From Pseudomonadota bacterium (GTDB lineage: Bacteria; Myxococcota_A; Polyangia; GCA-2747355): a stretch of 64,000 bases of DNA. The stretch spans positions 248,001 through 312,000 of the forward strand of contig JADJDT010000006.1 of the NCBI GenBank assembly GCA_016702545.1, in the 5' to 3' direction. A program made the position numbers and the translations under genes. Below, one piece after another: positions 34,221 to 41,891 of the stretch. How positions within the stretch are numbered: the stretch's first letter is position 1; each line of letters starts with the position of its first letter. The notes under the pieces were generated by a model. That model searched no databases. It was not told the origin of the DNA and saw only the letters and a list, made by a program, of their open reading frames with translations.

Positions 34221-35169
34221 GCCCCAGCGCGGCCTCGGGGGCGCGGCCGCCACCCCGGCGGCGAAGCCAGGCCTCAGCGCGAAGCCGACGCCGAAGCCAA
34301 GCGCCACGCCGAAGCCCAGCGCGAGGCCGACGCCGAAGCCAAGTGCCACGCCGAAGCCGAGCGCGACGCCGAAGCCGAGCGCGAAGCCGACGCCGAGCGC
34401 GAAGCCGAAGCCGACGCCGAGCGCGAAGCCGAAGCCGACGCCGAGCGCGAAGCCGAAGCCGACGCCGAGCGCGAAGCCGACGCCGACGCCGAGCGCGAAG
34501 CCGACGCCGAAGCCGACGCCGAAGCCGACGCCGAGCGCGAAGCCCACGCTGAAGCCAAGCGCTACGCCGACGCCGAGCGCGAAGCCGAAGCCGAAGCCGA
34601 GCGCCACGCCGAAGCCGAGCGCGAAGCCGAGCGCCGCGCCGAGGCCGAGCGCGAAGCCAGGCGCGACGCAAAGCCCCACGCCGAAGCCGAGCGCGAAGCC
34701 AAGCGCGAAGCCGAGGCCAAGCGCCACGCCGAGGCCAAGCGCCACGCCGAGGCCAAGCGCGAAGCCCACGCCGAGGCCAAGCGCGAAGCCGACGCCGAAG
34801 CCAAGCGCGAAGCCGACGCCGAAGCCCAGCGCGAAGCCGACGCCGAAGCCCAGCGCGAAGCCGAAGCCGAAGCCCAGCGCGAAGCCGAAGCCAAGCCCGA
34901 AGCCCACGCCCGGTGTGGCCCCGAAGCCGGGCGCAGCGGGTCAGGGTAAGGGTCAGGCGGTCGGTCGCCTATTGGTCAATTCGGTGCCCTGGGCGAGGAT
35001 CTTCGTCGACGGCCGCGACACGGGGCAGACGACGCCGCAGCGTGGTCTGGAGCTCCCTGTCGGCACGCACAAGATCAAGCTGCGCAGCGACCAGCTCGGG
35101 GTCGAACAGACCTTCCTCGTGGTGATCCGGGCGGGTGAGGTCACGCGGCTGGTGAAGACGCTGCGTTAG
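33601..35169 (+). CDS. PEGA-domain portion of the kinase gene, in the +1 frame
   Basis: The frame is open from 33511 and reads LQLTTTPADVEVFVDG just before the GTG at 33601, a textbook PEGA start. Further PEGA repeats follow (SIEVRTEPAGAEVQLDGVQL; HPAGEVYLIANGRARLIG). Then comes a roughly 215-residue Lys/Pro/Ser/Thr low-complexity region, and a final PEGA (GRLLVNSVPWARIFVDGRDTGQTT). There is no signal peptide or good ribosome site, so it is best read as the extracytoplasmic half of the preceding kinase, separated by a one-base frame change between 33511 and about 33560. PEGA domains probably act in envelope or polysaccharide contact. Confidence 0.78.
   Translation: MDGQRHPGGRGPLKIEGLSGGTHGLSVRRAEYVSWSGEVEVRPGEVTRVSVQLSPGASGSIEVRTEPAGAEVQLDGVQLDGQTPMRVSRLKPGVHRLRVGKPPEFGSVVREVRVVGGEVGRVSLVLGSARMRVKVTGHPAGEVYLIANGRARLIGRTPAETTIDAERAYSVEVRRAGYAPWSAPVVFDGARALTLEARLERPTRGAEPQRGLGGAAATPAAKPGLSAKPTPKPSATPKPSARPTPKPSATPKPSATPKPSAKPTPSAKPKPTPSAKPKPTPSAKPKPTPSAKPTPTPSAKPTPKPTPKPTPSAKPTLKPSATPTPSAKPKPKPSATPKPSAKPSAAPRPSAKPGATQSPTPKPSAKPSAKPRPSATPRPSATPRPSAKPTPRPSAKPTPKPSAKPTPKPSAKPTPKPSAKPKPKPSAKPKPSPKPTPGVAPKPGAAGQGKGQAVGRLLVNSVPWARIFVDGRDTGQTTPQRGLELPVGTHKIKLRSDQLGVEQTFLVVIRAGEVTRLVKTLR
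34267..34920 (+). repeat. Low-complexity Lys-Pro-Ser/Thr coding repeat
   Basis: About 650 bp of alternating units such as CCGAAGCCGAGCGCG and CCGACGCCGAGCGCG, encoding (A)KP(T/S)PKPSA-type repeats. Such basic Pro-rich spacers are expected to be extended and to bridge the cell wall or bind anionic polymers. The repeat is prone to slippage and assembly error. Confidence 0.9.
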
Positions 35170-35179
35170 GAGTCGCTCC

Positions 35180-36238
35180 CTAGGGCAGATGCCTGAGGTC
35201 GCGACGAGCGGGCAGCTCCGCGCGGGCAGCGCGTGAGAACCATGCCTCGAGCACGCGCTGCGCCGGCTTGCCACGCGGTGTGTAGCCTCGGTCGCTCGGT
35301 CCCCCATCGCCGTACCAGTCCCAGACGAACACGCCGGCCAGCTCGGGCACGTCCGACCAGGCGCTGACGAAGGCGCTGAAGGCTCGCCGTTGCTCTTCGA
35401 GGTCCACCGCGGCGGGCTGCGTGTAGTCCCAGGGGTGAAGCGCGCCGCCGTCGATGCTCGGGTAGCCGACCTCGGTGAAGACGATCGGTCGTCGCTGGCG
35501 CTGCGCCCAGGCCACGAGACCGTCGCGCAGCCGCGCCCAGCTCGTCGCGAGCTCGTGCTCGCTGGCGTCGCGTCGCGTGGTGAGTTGGTGGTAGGCGGTC
35601 AGTCCGATGATGTCGACCAGGTCCCAATGGCCGACGGGGGCATAGTGATCCCAATTGGCCGAGTAGAGCAGCGGCCCGGCGAACACCTGGCGCACCGCCG
35701 CAAGCAGCTCGGCCCAGCGACCACGCTGCCCCTCGGTGCTGACGAGCTCGGAGCCGACGCAGTAGATGGCGGCCCGGCCGCGCGCTGAGAGCCGCGCGTA
35801 ATGCAGAATGAAGCGCCGATACGAGAGCCACCAGCGACCCCAGTCGTCGGGTCGCAGGGTCCCGCGCCACTCGAGCGGCTTGCGCCGTTCCACCTCGACG
35901 ATCGGGAAGAGCATCACCTGGAGGCCGCGTGCACGGGCCTGGGCCATCAACCACAGCAGCTCGGCATCCGTGGGGGTCCGTCCTTGGTGCGGGGCAATCG
36001 TGTGGCGTCGCACGTCGCGCATCGACCAGGTCACCGTCAGCGAGACGTGCGTGGCGCCCAGCGCCCTGATCTCGCCCAGCCGCCGATCGAGCGTGGCGTG
36101 GCTCGCCCTGCCCAGATGGCCGAGCGCGACGCCGCGGATCAACGAGGGCGGGCTCGCTGGCGGGGTGCCGCTGCTGCGGGCTGCCGCGGGCCCAAGCGTT
36201 AGCGCTGCGACCCCCAGCAGTGCTGCGACACGCGACAC
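35180..36238 (-). CDS. Exported TIM-barrel glycoside hydrolase, GH113-like
   Basis: 352 residues with a signal peptide (VAALLGVAALTLGPAAA). The barrel follows: RGVALGHLG at strand 1, ATHVSLTVTWSMRD, then GLQVMLFPIVEV, AIYCVGSELVST (acid/base Glu at the end of strand 4), LLYSANWDHY, DIIGLTAYHQL, and PIVFTEVGYPSIDG (nucleophile Glu). The pattern resembles GH113 and related mannanase-like enzymes; substrate is not certain. Converges on the kinase/PEGA gene with a 10-bp gap. Confidence 0.82.
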   Translation of the reverse strand: MSRVAALLGVAALTLGPAAARSSGTPPASPPSLIRGVALGHLGRASHATLDRRLGEIRALGATHVSLTVTWSMRDVRRHTIAPHQGRTPTDAELLWLMAQARARGLQVMLFPIVEVERRKPLEWRGTLRPDDWGRWWLSYRRFILHYARLSARGRAAIYCVGSELVSTEGQRGRWAELLAAVRQVFAGPLLYSANWDHYAPVGHWDLVDIIGLTAYHQLTTRRDASEHELATSWARLRDGLVAWAQRQRRPIVFTEVGYPSIDGGALHPWDYTQPAAVDLEEQRRAFSAFVSAWSDVPELAGVFVWDWYGDGGPSDRGYTPRGKPAQRVLEAWFSRAARAELPARRDLRHLP

Positions 36239-36247
36239 GGCTTCAGC

Positions 36248-36946
36248 TCACGGGCGTGGTCGGCGCGGCGAAGGCGGTCGTCGTGCGGCGGCCGGACGCG
36301 GGCCGCGGGAGCGCCGGCGTGGCTGCCGCGCGGCCGGCGTCCGGGTCTCGGCGTAGCTGCTCACCGCACGCTGGATCGCTTGCTCGAGCGCGTCCCGTCG
36401 CAGGGCCCTCAGCTCCTGATCCGACAGCCGCCCGCTGGGACCCACATCGACGCCGACCTCGGCCTCGGCACCTGTGGTCATCAAGAGCTGCTGCCGCGGG
36501 AGCTGGGAAACCATGATCGAGACGGCCACCCGCGCGAAGGCGAGGCGGCGCGGCCGCCCGCCGGGCCCCGCTCCGAGGCGGTCCTGGCAGGCGGTGACCT
36601 GCAGCATCAGGCCCTGGCCAGCGTCCTGCTCGAGCGGCCTCGTCGACCGCCGGCTTGCGCTTCGCCGTGGCAGTGGTGGTGGCGTGCTGGCGGCGTCGTC
36701 CGCGATCTCTGCGGGGGCGGGCTCGGCGGGCAACAGCCGCAGGGCGGGGCGGTTACCGAGCTCGCGGGCCAGCGCGTCAGTGGCCGCACGGGCGAGATCG
36801 CAGCGGGTGCTGTCGTCGACCCGGAGCAGGGCGACCGGCGTCGGTGGTCGCCGCGCCCCCGGGACGTGGGTCGGCAGGATGACTGCGGTGAGGGCGCAGA
36901 GCGTGGCGAGGACGATCGAGCGGCCGCGGGCCAGGGGTGCGAGCAT
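36248..36946 (-). CDS. Secreted protein of unknown function
   Basis: 232 residues with an N-terminal export signal or membrane anchor (SIVLATLCALTAVILP). The middle part (VALLRVDDSTRCDLARAATDALARELG and FARVAVSIMVSQLPRQQLLMTTGAEAEVG) suggests a small alpha/beta domain; the C-terminus is an Arg/Pro-rich tail. No family recognised. It lies 9 bp upstream of the glycoside hydrolase gene on the same strand, so the two probably form an operon. Confidence 0.7.
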   Translation of the reverse strand: MLAPLARGRSIVLATLCALTAVILPTHVPGARRPPTPVALLRVDDSTRCDLARAATDALARELGNRPALRLLPAEPAPAEIADDAASTPPPLPRRSASRRSTRPLEQDAGQGLMLQVTACQDRLGAGPGGRPRRLAFARVAVSIMVSQLPRQQLLMTTGAEAEVGVDVGPSGRLSDQELRALRRDALEQAIQRAVSSYAETRTPAARQPRRRSRGPRPAAARRPPSPRRPRP

Positions 36947-37177
36947 GGCGACATCTTAGTCGCAGCGAGGCACCCGCGAAACGCGATTGTCACGGTAGGC
37001 AGCGGGTCGATCGGGCGGGCGGCGTCTTCGGCCCTCGTGTCGACCCATCGGCTCGTTGACCGATGGTGGGGACACGCCAGGATCGGCCATACTGGCCGCA
37101 AGGGTCAGGGCTCGCGACGAAAGGAATCGGTCGACTGTGGCTGTCGAGGCGCGCGGCCGGCAAGGAGCGACGACGAA

Positions 37178-37196
37178 GGTCTACCTGGGGTAGACC
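37178..37196. promoter_or_regulatory. Perfect inverted repeat upstream of the pilin gene
   Basis: GGTCTACC-TGG-GGTAGACC, eight-base arms, about 90 bp before the pilin start. It could be a regulator site or a small RNA hairpin. The rest of the 340-bp gap 36947-37286 shows no gene and no clear promoter. Confidence 0.4.
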
Positions 37197-37286
37197 GAGG
37201 AGGAGCGACGCTGGCGGACGCGATGGATCGGCGGCCACGACGACCGCGTCGTTATGTCACGAGCCCATCAGGGAGGAGGAGCGAGC

Positions 37287-37628
37287 ATGCGCAGGTGCTG
37301 GAACTGGATTCGCCAGCGACACGCTGGGCAGGTCAACGCTGGGCGGGGCGACGCTGGGCAGGTCAACGCTGGGCGGGGCGACGCTGGGCGGGGCGACGCT
37401 GGGCAGGGCATGACCGAGTACATCATCATCGTGGCGCTGATCGCCATCTTCGCCATCGGCACCATCACGCTCTTCGGCGACAACATCAAGGCGCTGTTCG
37501 CGGCGGCCTCGGATGTGCTGTCGGGCGAACAGAACGTCACCGTGCAGACGCAGAAGTCCTCGGCCAAGCACACCCAGACCGGGACGCTCAAGGACTTCAC
37601 CAAGAACATCGCCGGCAAGGGGAAGTAG
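37287..37628 (+). CDS. flp: Flp-type (Tad) pilin precursor with a repeat-expanded leader
   Basis: 113 residues from ATG 37287 with a GGGAGGAGGAG site. The pilin core is GQGMTEYIIIVALIAIFAIGTITLF, with the prepilin-peptidase Gly, the Glu at +5-type position and the hydrophobic helix of Flp/Fap pilins. The cleaved leader is unusually long (about 40 residues) because of six tandem 15-bp units encoding AGQVN/AGRGD. The prepilin peptidase gene follows 9 bp later, then the secretin and ATPase genes. The mature part is about 70 residues. Confidence 0.9.
   Translation: MRRCWNWIRQRHAGQVNAGRGDAGQVNAGRGDAGRGDAGQGMTEYIIIVALIAIFAIGTITLFGDNIKALFAAASDVLSGEQNVTVQTQKSSAKHTQTGTLKDFTKNIAGKGK
37321..37410 (+). 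repeat. Six 15-bp tandem repeats in the pilin leader
   Basis: Units ACGCTGGGCAGGTCA and ACGCTGGGCGGGGCG alternate (A B A B B, then variant ACGCTGGGCAGGGCA), ending at the pilin cleavage region. Being multiples of three they keep the frame, so copy number could vary without loss of the pilin. Confidence 0.92.
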
Positions 37629-37637
37629 CGCGAGACC

Positions 37638-38192
37638 TTGCTGATCGCCGCCGACAGCTGCTGCCTCCTGCTGTGCCTCGTGGCGCTCGTCACCGACGTG
37701 CGCAGCTACCGCATCCCCAACGTCTTGACCCTCGGGGGGCTAGCCCTGGGGCTCGCCTTCAATGCCGTGGCCGGAGCGGTGCAGCTGGGCGGCCCGATCG
37801 GCGCCGTGCAGGGTCTCGTCGCGGCGCTGGCCGGCGCGCTGCTGTTGGGGCTGGTCTTTGGCGCTCTCGGTGCCCTGGGCTTCGTCGGGATGGGCGACGT
37901 CAAGCTGCTCGCGGCCGTGGGCGCGTGGCTGCGCTGGCCGCTGGCCCTTCCCGCGCTGCTCTACGTCTCGCTCGCCGGCGGGCTGGTCGGCTTGGCCTGG
38001 GCCCTGGCCGGCGGTCGATTGGGCGCGGTGCTCGGCAATCTCGCCACCGTGGCGCGGCGCCTGCTGGCGGTCCGGCCCGACCGTGCCCCCGAGGCGCCCC
38101 AGCTGCACCGGCTCCCCTACGCGGTCGCCATCTTCGCGGGGACCGCCTATGCCGTCGCGACGCGCTACTGGGCCGCGTTGCGGCTGATTTGA
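37638..38192 (+). CDS. tadV: Prepilin peptidase, TadV/CpaA (A24 family)
   Basis: 184 residues with several membrane helices. The two catalytic aspartates are in VTDVRSYRIPNVLTL (D near residue 20) and GMGDVKLLAAVGAWL (GxGD motif). This short A24B form without methylase domain processes Flp pilins. Start is TTG at 37638, 9 bp after the pilin stop. A 190-bp gap with no recognisable gene separates it from the secretin. Confidence 0.9.
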   Translation: MLIAADSCCLLLCLVALVTDVRSYRIPNVLTLGGLALGLAFNAVAGAVQLGGPIGAVQGLVAALAGALLLGLVFGALGALGFVGMGDVKLLAAVGAWLRWPLALPALLYVSLAGGLVGLAWALAGGRLGAVLGNLATVARRLLAVRPDRAPEAPQLHRLPYAVAIFAGTAYAVATRYWAALRLI

Positions 38193-38382
38193 TGGGTCGC
38201 GCCCACCAGGAGGCCCCCCGCGCCGCCGGGTGGCTGCTCGGCTGGGCAGCGCTGCGCCGCCCGGGTCCGGTGCCGGCGCCGATTCCCCTCGAGCGCTCGG
38301 GAACGCGGATCGATAGCCGCTTGGCCGCTCCGGTGGCTTGACCTGCGTGTCGCACCTCGGTACCTTTTCTTTTGGCTTTTTG

Positions 38383-39837
38383 ATGGCGAAACCTGTTTTC
38401 CCGCGCAGCCTCGTGCTCCTGCTCGCCCTCGCGGCGAGCGGCGATCGCGTCGCGTTCGGCGCGGCCGCCGCTCGGGTGGTGCGCCTCAACGTCGGCCAGT
38501 CGACGAGCATCACCGTCTCGGGGACGATCACCAAGGTCCACGTGCTCAACCCGGAGGTGGCCGACGTCGCGAGCTACTCGCGCGACAGCCTGACCGTCGT
38601 TGGGATCGACGGCGGCACCACCGAGCTGCTGGTGACGACGGCGCGCGAGACCGTGAAGTTCAGCGTCACCGTGACCCGCGTCGAGGTCGGGCGCCTCTTC
38701 AAGCAGATCCGCGAGTTTCTCGGCAACGACATCGAGGGGATCTACCCGCGGCTGGTGGGCGAGACCGTGGTGCTGAGCGGGGCCGCGCTGACGCCCGACG
38801 ACTACGGTCGCGCGCAGCGCGCGGTGCAGCTCTTCGGCGACAAGGTGCTGAACCTGGTGCAGTTCCGCCCGTCGGCGATCGAGCAGATCAACCAGATCCT
38901 GCGGCGCAGTGGGCTGACCGACGTGCGAGGACGGCTGGTCGGCGGCACGCTCTTCCTGGAGGGCGCGGTGGGCTCGGCCGCCGAGATGGAGAAGCTGAAG
39001 TCGATCTTGCGGGCCTACGGCCTCAACGCCGAGAACCTGGTCCGTGTCGGCGGCGACAAGCAGATCCTGGTCGACGTGCAGTTCATCGAGATGCGGCGCC
39101 GCTCGGTCGAGGAGCTCGGGGTCGAGTGGCCCTCGCGGCTGGCGATTGGCTCCGACGGCACCGGCGGGTCGATCGGCACGCTTCAGGGCACGGTGCCGAT
39201 CAAACCGGGTGGTCCCGCGCAGGTCGCCCTGAATTTCGCGGCGCCCCTGCCGCCGCTCTCGGTCGCGCTCAACATGCTGGTCAACTCGGGGCGGGCGCGG
39301 CTCTTGGCGCAGCCGAAGCTGGTTTGCGGCTCCGGCGAGTCGGCCGAGTTTCTGGTGGGGGGCGAGATCCCGATCGTCACGCAGACGGTCGGCGCCTTCA
39401 ACGTCGTCTTCAAGGACTTCGGTATCCGGCTCAACGTCACGCCGACCTCCGACAGCCTCGGCAACATCCAGGTCGCGCTGCACGCCGAGGTCAGTGCACC
39501 CGACGAGGCGCTGCGCGTGGCGAACGTGCCGGGTTTCCGCACGCGACGCTTCAAGACCTCGGTCACTGTGCGGACGGGGGCGTCGATCGTCCTCAGCGGC
39601 CTGTTCAGCAGCGAGCAGCAGAAGGCCATCAGCAAGGTGCCGCTGCTAGGCCACATCCCGATCCTGGGGGAGCTCTTCAAGTCGCGCGGGTTCTCCGAGG
39701 AGAAGACGACGCTGGTGGTGTTTGTTACGCCGAAGGTGGTGTCGCCGGAGCAGCCGTGGGTCGTCAACACGATCCGCGACATCCAGCGGCTCTACGGTGA
39801 GTACGAGGACGAGGTGGGGTGGCAGCTCCTCGATTGA
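38383..39837 (+). CDS. rcpA: Tad secretin, RcpA/CpaC
   Basis: 484 residues: an N-terminal export signal (PRSLVLLLALAASGDRVAFG), a pilus-assembly N-domain (VVRLNVGQSTSITVSGTITKVHVLNPEVADV), a BON-like region, and the secretin C-domain (LLAQPKLVCGSGESAEFLVGGEIPI, then KTSVTVRTGASIVLSGLF, and KVPLLGHIPILGELFKSRGFSEEKTTLVVFVTP). It forms the outer-membrane channel for Flp pili. ATG at 38383 places the signal peptide properly. CpaB/RcpC, usually just upstream, is absent. Confidence 0.94.
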   Translation: MAKPVFPRSLVLLLALAASGDRVAFGAAAARVVRLNVGQSTSITVSGTITKVHVLNPEVADVASYSRDSLTVVGIDGGTTELLVTTARETVKFSVTVTRVEVGRLFKQIREFLGNDIEGIYPRLVGETVVLSGAALTPDDYGRAQRAVQLFGDKVLNLVQFRPSAIEQINQILRRSGLTDVRGRLVGGTLFLEGAVGSAAEMEKLKSILRAYGLNAENLVRVGGDKQILVDVQFIEMRRRSVEELGVEWPSRLAIGSDGTGGSIGTLQGTVPIKPGGPAQVALNFAAPLPPLSVALNMLVNSGRARLLAQPKLVCGSGESAEFLVGGEIPIVTQTVGAFNVVFKDFGIRLNVTPTSDSLGNIQVALHAEVSAPDEALRVANVPGFRTRRFKTSVTVRTGASIVLSGLFSSEQQKAISKVPLLGHIPILGELFKSRGFSEEKTTLVVFVTPKVVSPEQPWVVNTIRDIQRLYGEYEDEVGWQLLD

Positions 39838-39863
39838 GCTGACCGTCACCGCGCGGAGCATTC

Positions 39864-41855
39864 ATGTTTACTGTCGTGATCACCGAAAAGGGTGGCGAGC
39901 AGCGTCGCCTGGCGTTCGACAAGGACGAGATCAACATCGGCCGCGTGCAGGGCAACGACATCATCTTGCCCAAGGGGAACGTCTCCAAGCGGCACTCGCG
40001 CATCGTCTACAAGGACGGCAAGTTCATCATCGTCGATCTGCGCAGCACCAATGGCACCTATGTCAACGGTCGCAAGATCAGCAGCCCGCAGGTGATCAAG
40101 AGCCACGACAAGGTCTACATCGGCGACTTCATCATGTACCTGGAGGACGGCAGCGACGCCGAGCTCGGCGCGTCCGACGCGCTGAGTGTCCCGGATGGTG
40201 GTCGTCGTCCCCCGCCGCCCCCGCCACCGCCCAAGCGCAAGCCCCGCGCGACGGCCGCCGAGCTTGGGGCGCCGACGGCGGCCCAGCATGAGGCGGTGCG
40301 GTCGCTCTCGTCGGAGGGCGTCGACGACGAGCCGATCGAGCCTTTTCCCGGCCCGTCTCCGGTTGCGCCCGTCCCGCCACCCCCCTATGGCGTCCATGGC
40401 GCCGTGGCCGCCGTCGCCACGCCGCCGCTGGAGCCGGTCGGGACCCCGGCCCCCTGGGCCGCTCCGCGGGAGCCGGAGCGCGAGTCGCCGCGGGTGCCGC
40501 GCATGGCGGAGGTCCGCTCGCACGAGCAGCTCGCGCCCGAGCGTCCGGCGCGCGCCGTCCCGGTTGCGGGCGACCCGCGCCGCGCCAAGGTCTTCGAGCT
40601 GCAGAAGGAGATCCACGAGCGCCTGATCAGCCACCTCGACCTGCGGCGGCTGGATCTCGAACAGCTCGCCAGCGAGGAGCTGTGGGCCAAGACCGAGCGG
40701 GCGATCACCGACGTCGTCGAGGCGATGGACAATCAGGGGCAGATCCCGAGCTTCGTCGACCAGGACGCGCTGATCAAAGACGTCCTGAACGAGGCGCTGG
40801 GCCTCGGCCCGCTCGAGGATTTGCTGGCCGACACGACCGTCGACGAGATCATGGTCAACCGCGCCGATCAGGTCTTCGTCGAGCGCAGCGGTCGGCTGGC
40901 GCTGACCGAGTGCGGCTTCTCGAGCGACAAGGCGGTGCTGGCGGTGATCGAACGCATCATCGCGCCGCTGGGACGCCGCATCGACGAGTCCTCGCCCCTG
41001 GTCGATGCGCGGCTCAAGGATGGCAGCCGCGTCAACGCGATCGTGCCGCCGCTCTCGCTCAAGGGGCCGACCCTGACGATCCGCAAGTTTCGCCGCGACG
41101 TGCTCGGCGCCGATGACCTGGTGCGGACCGAGACGCTGACGCCGCAGATGATCGACTTCCTCGGCACCTGCGTCGCCGCGCGTAAGAACATCGTGATCAG
41201 CGGAGGCACGGGCTCCGGTAAGACGACGACGCTCAACGTCGTCAGCAACGCCATCCCGGAGACCGAGCGCGTGCTGACGATCGAGGATGCGGCGGAGCTA
41301 CAGCTCAAGCACGAGCACTGGATTCAGCTCGAGAGCCGGCCGCAGAACATCGAGGGTCGCGGCGCCGTGACCATTCGCGACCTGGTGCGCAACGCGCTGC
41401 GCATGCGGCCCGATCGCATCATTGTCGGCGAATGCCGCGGCGGCGAGGCGCTCGACATGCTGCAGGCGATGAACACCGGCCACGATGGCTCGCTGACGAC
41501 GGCGCACTCCAATGGTCCGCGCGACACCCTCTCGCGCCTGGAGACGATGGTGCTGATGGCCGGGATGGATTTGCCGATCCGCGCGATCCGCGAGCAGATC
41601 GCGGCGGCGATCGATTTGATCGTGCACCAGTCGCGCTTCCCCGACGGGACGCGCAAGATCACGCACATCACCGAGGTCTGCGGGATGGAAGGCGACGTGA
41701 TTACGCTGCAGGACATCTTCGTCTTCAAGCAGGAGGGCTTCGACGAGCGCGGCCGCGTCTACGGTCGCTTCGTGCCCTCGGGCTTCGTCCCGCGGTTCTA
41801 TGAAGAGCTGCAGCGGCGCGGCGTCCAACTCGACATGGGTGTGTTTCAGGCGTAG
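39864..41855 (+). CDS. tadA: FHA-domain/CpaF (TadA) fusion secretion ATPase
   Basis: 663 residues. N-terminal FHA domain (about 8-95: INIGRVQGNDIILPKGNVSKRHSRIV, then DLRSTNGTYVNG) binds phosphothreonine in the family. A Pro-rich linker follows (about 110-230). The CpaF core includes TVDEIMVNRADQVFVE, Walker A ISGGTGSGKTT (about 445-455), TIEDAAELQLKHEHWIQLE, and RPDRIIVGECRGGEALDMLQAMNTGHDGS. It powers Flp pilus assembly. The FHA fusion suggests control by Ser/Thr kinases, such as that at 32 kb. 26 bp after rcpA. Confidence 0.94.
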   Translation: MFTVVITEKGGEQRRLAFDKDEINIGRVQGNDIILPKGNVSKRHSRIVYKDGKFIIVDLRSTNGTYVNGRKISSPQVIKSHDKVYIGDFIMYLEDGSDAELGASDALSVPDGGRRPPPPPPPPKRKPRATAAELGAPTAAQHEAVRSLSSEGVDDEPIEPFPGPSPVAPVPPPPYGVHGAVAAVATPPLEPVGTPAPWAAPREPERESPRVPRMAEVRSHEQLAPERPARAVPVAGDPRRAKVFELQKEIHERLISHLDLRRLDLEQLASEELWAKTERAITDVVEAMDNQGQIPSFVDQDALIKDVLNEALGLGPLEDLLADTTVDEIMVNRADQVFVERSGRLALTECGFSSDKAVLAVIERIIAPLGRRIDESSPLVDARLKDGSRVNAIVPPLSLKGPTLTIRKFRRDVLGADDLVRTETLTPQMIDFLGTCVAARKNIVISGGTGSGKTTTLNVVSNAIPETERVLTIEDAAELQLKHEHWIQLESRPQNIEGRGAVTIRDLVRNALRMRPDRIIVGECRGGEALDMLQAMNTGHDGSLTTAHSNGPRDTLSRLETMVLMAGMDLPIRAIREQIAAAIDLIVHQSRFPDGTRKITHITEVCGMEGDVITLQDIFVFKQEGFDERGRVYGRFVPSGFVPRFYEELQRRGVQLDMGVFQA

Positions 41856-41891
41856 CGCCGGTCTCAGGCGCAGCGCCACCTTGGTTGGATC

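Noticed and set aside
34131..34907. Gly/Phe-rich minus-strand frame resembling a cell-wall or silk-like protein
   Set aside because: It is the mirror of the Lys-Pro-Ser coding repeat; the plus frame connects to PEGA domains on both sides.
37321..37410. Possible CRISPR array
   Set aside because: Repeats are 15 bp and contiguous with no spacers, and they are in frame in the pilin gene.
36380..38341. 653-codon plus-strand frame across several genes
   Set aside because: Runs through the pilin and peptidase in the wrong frame and carries no recognisable protein.
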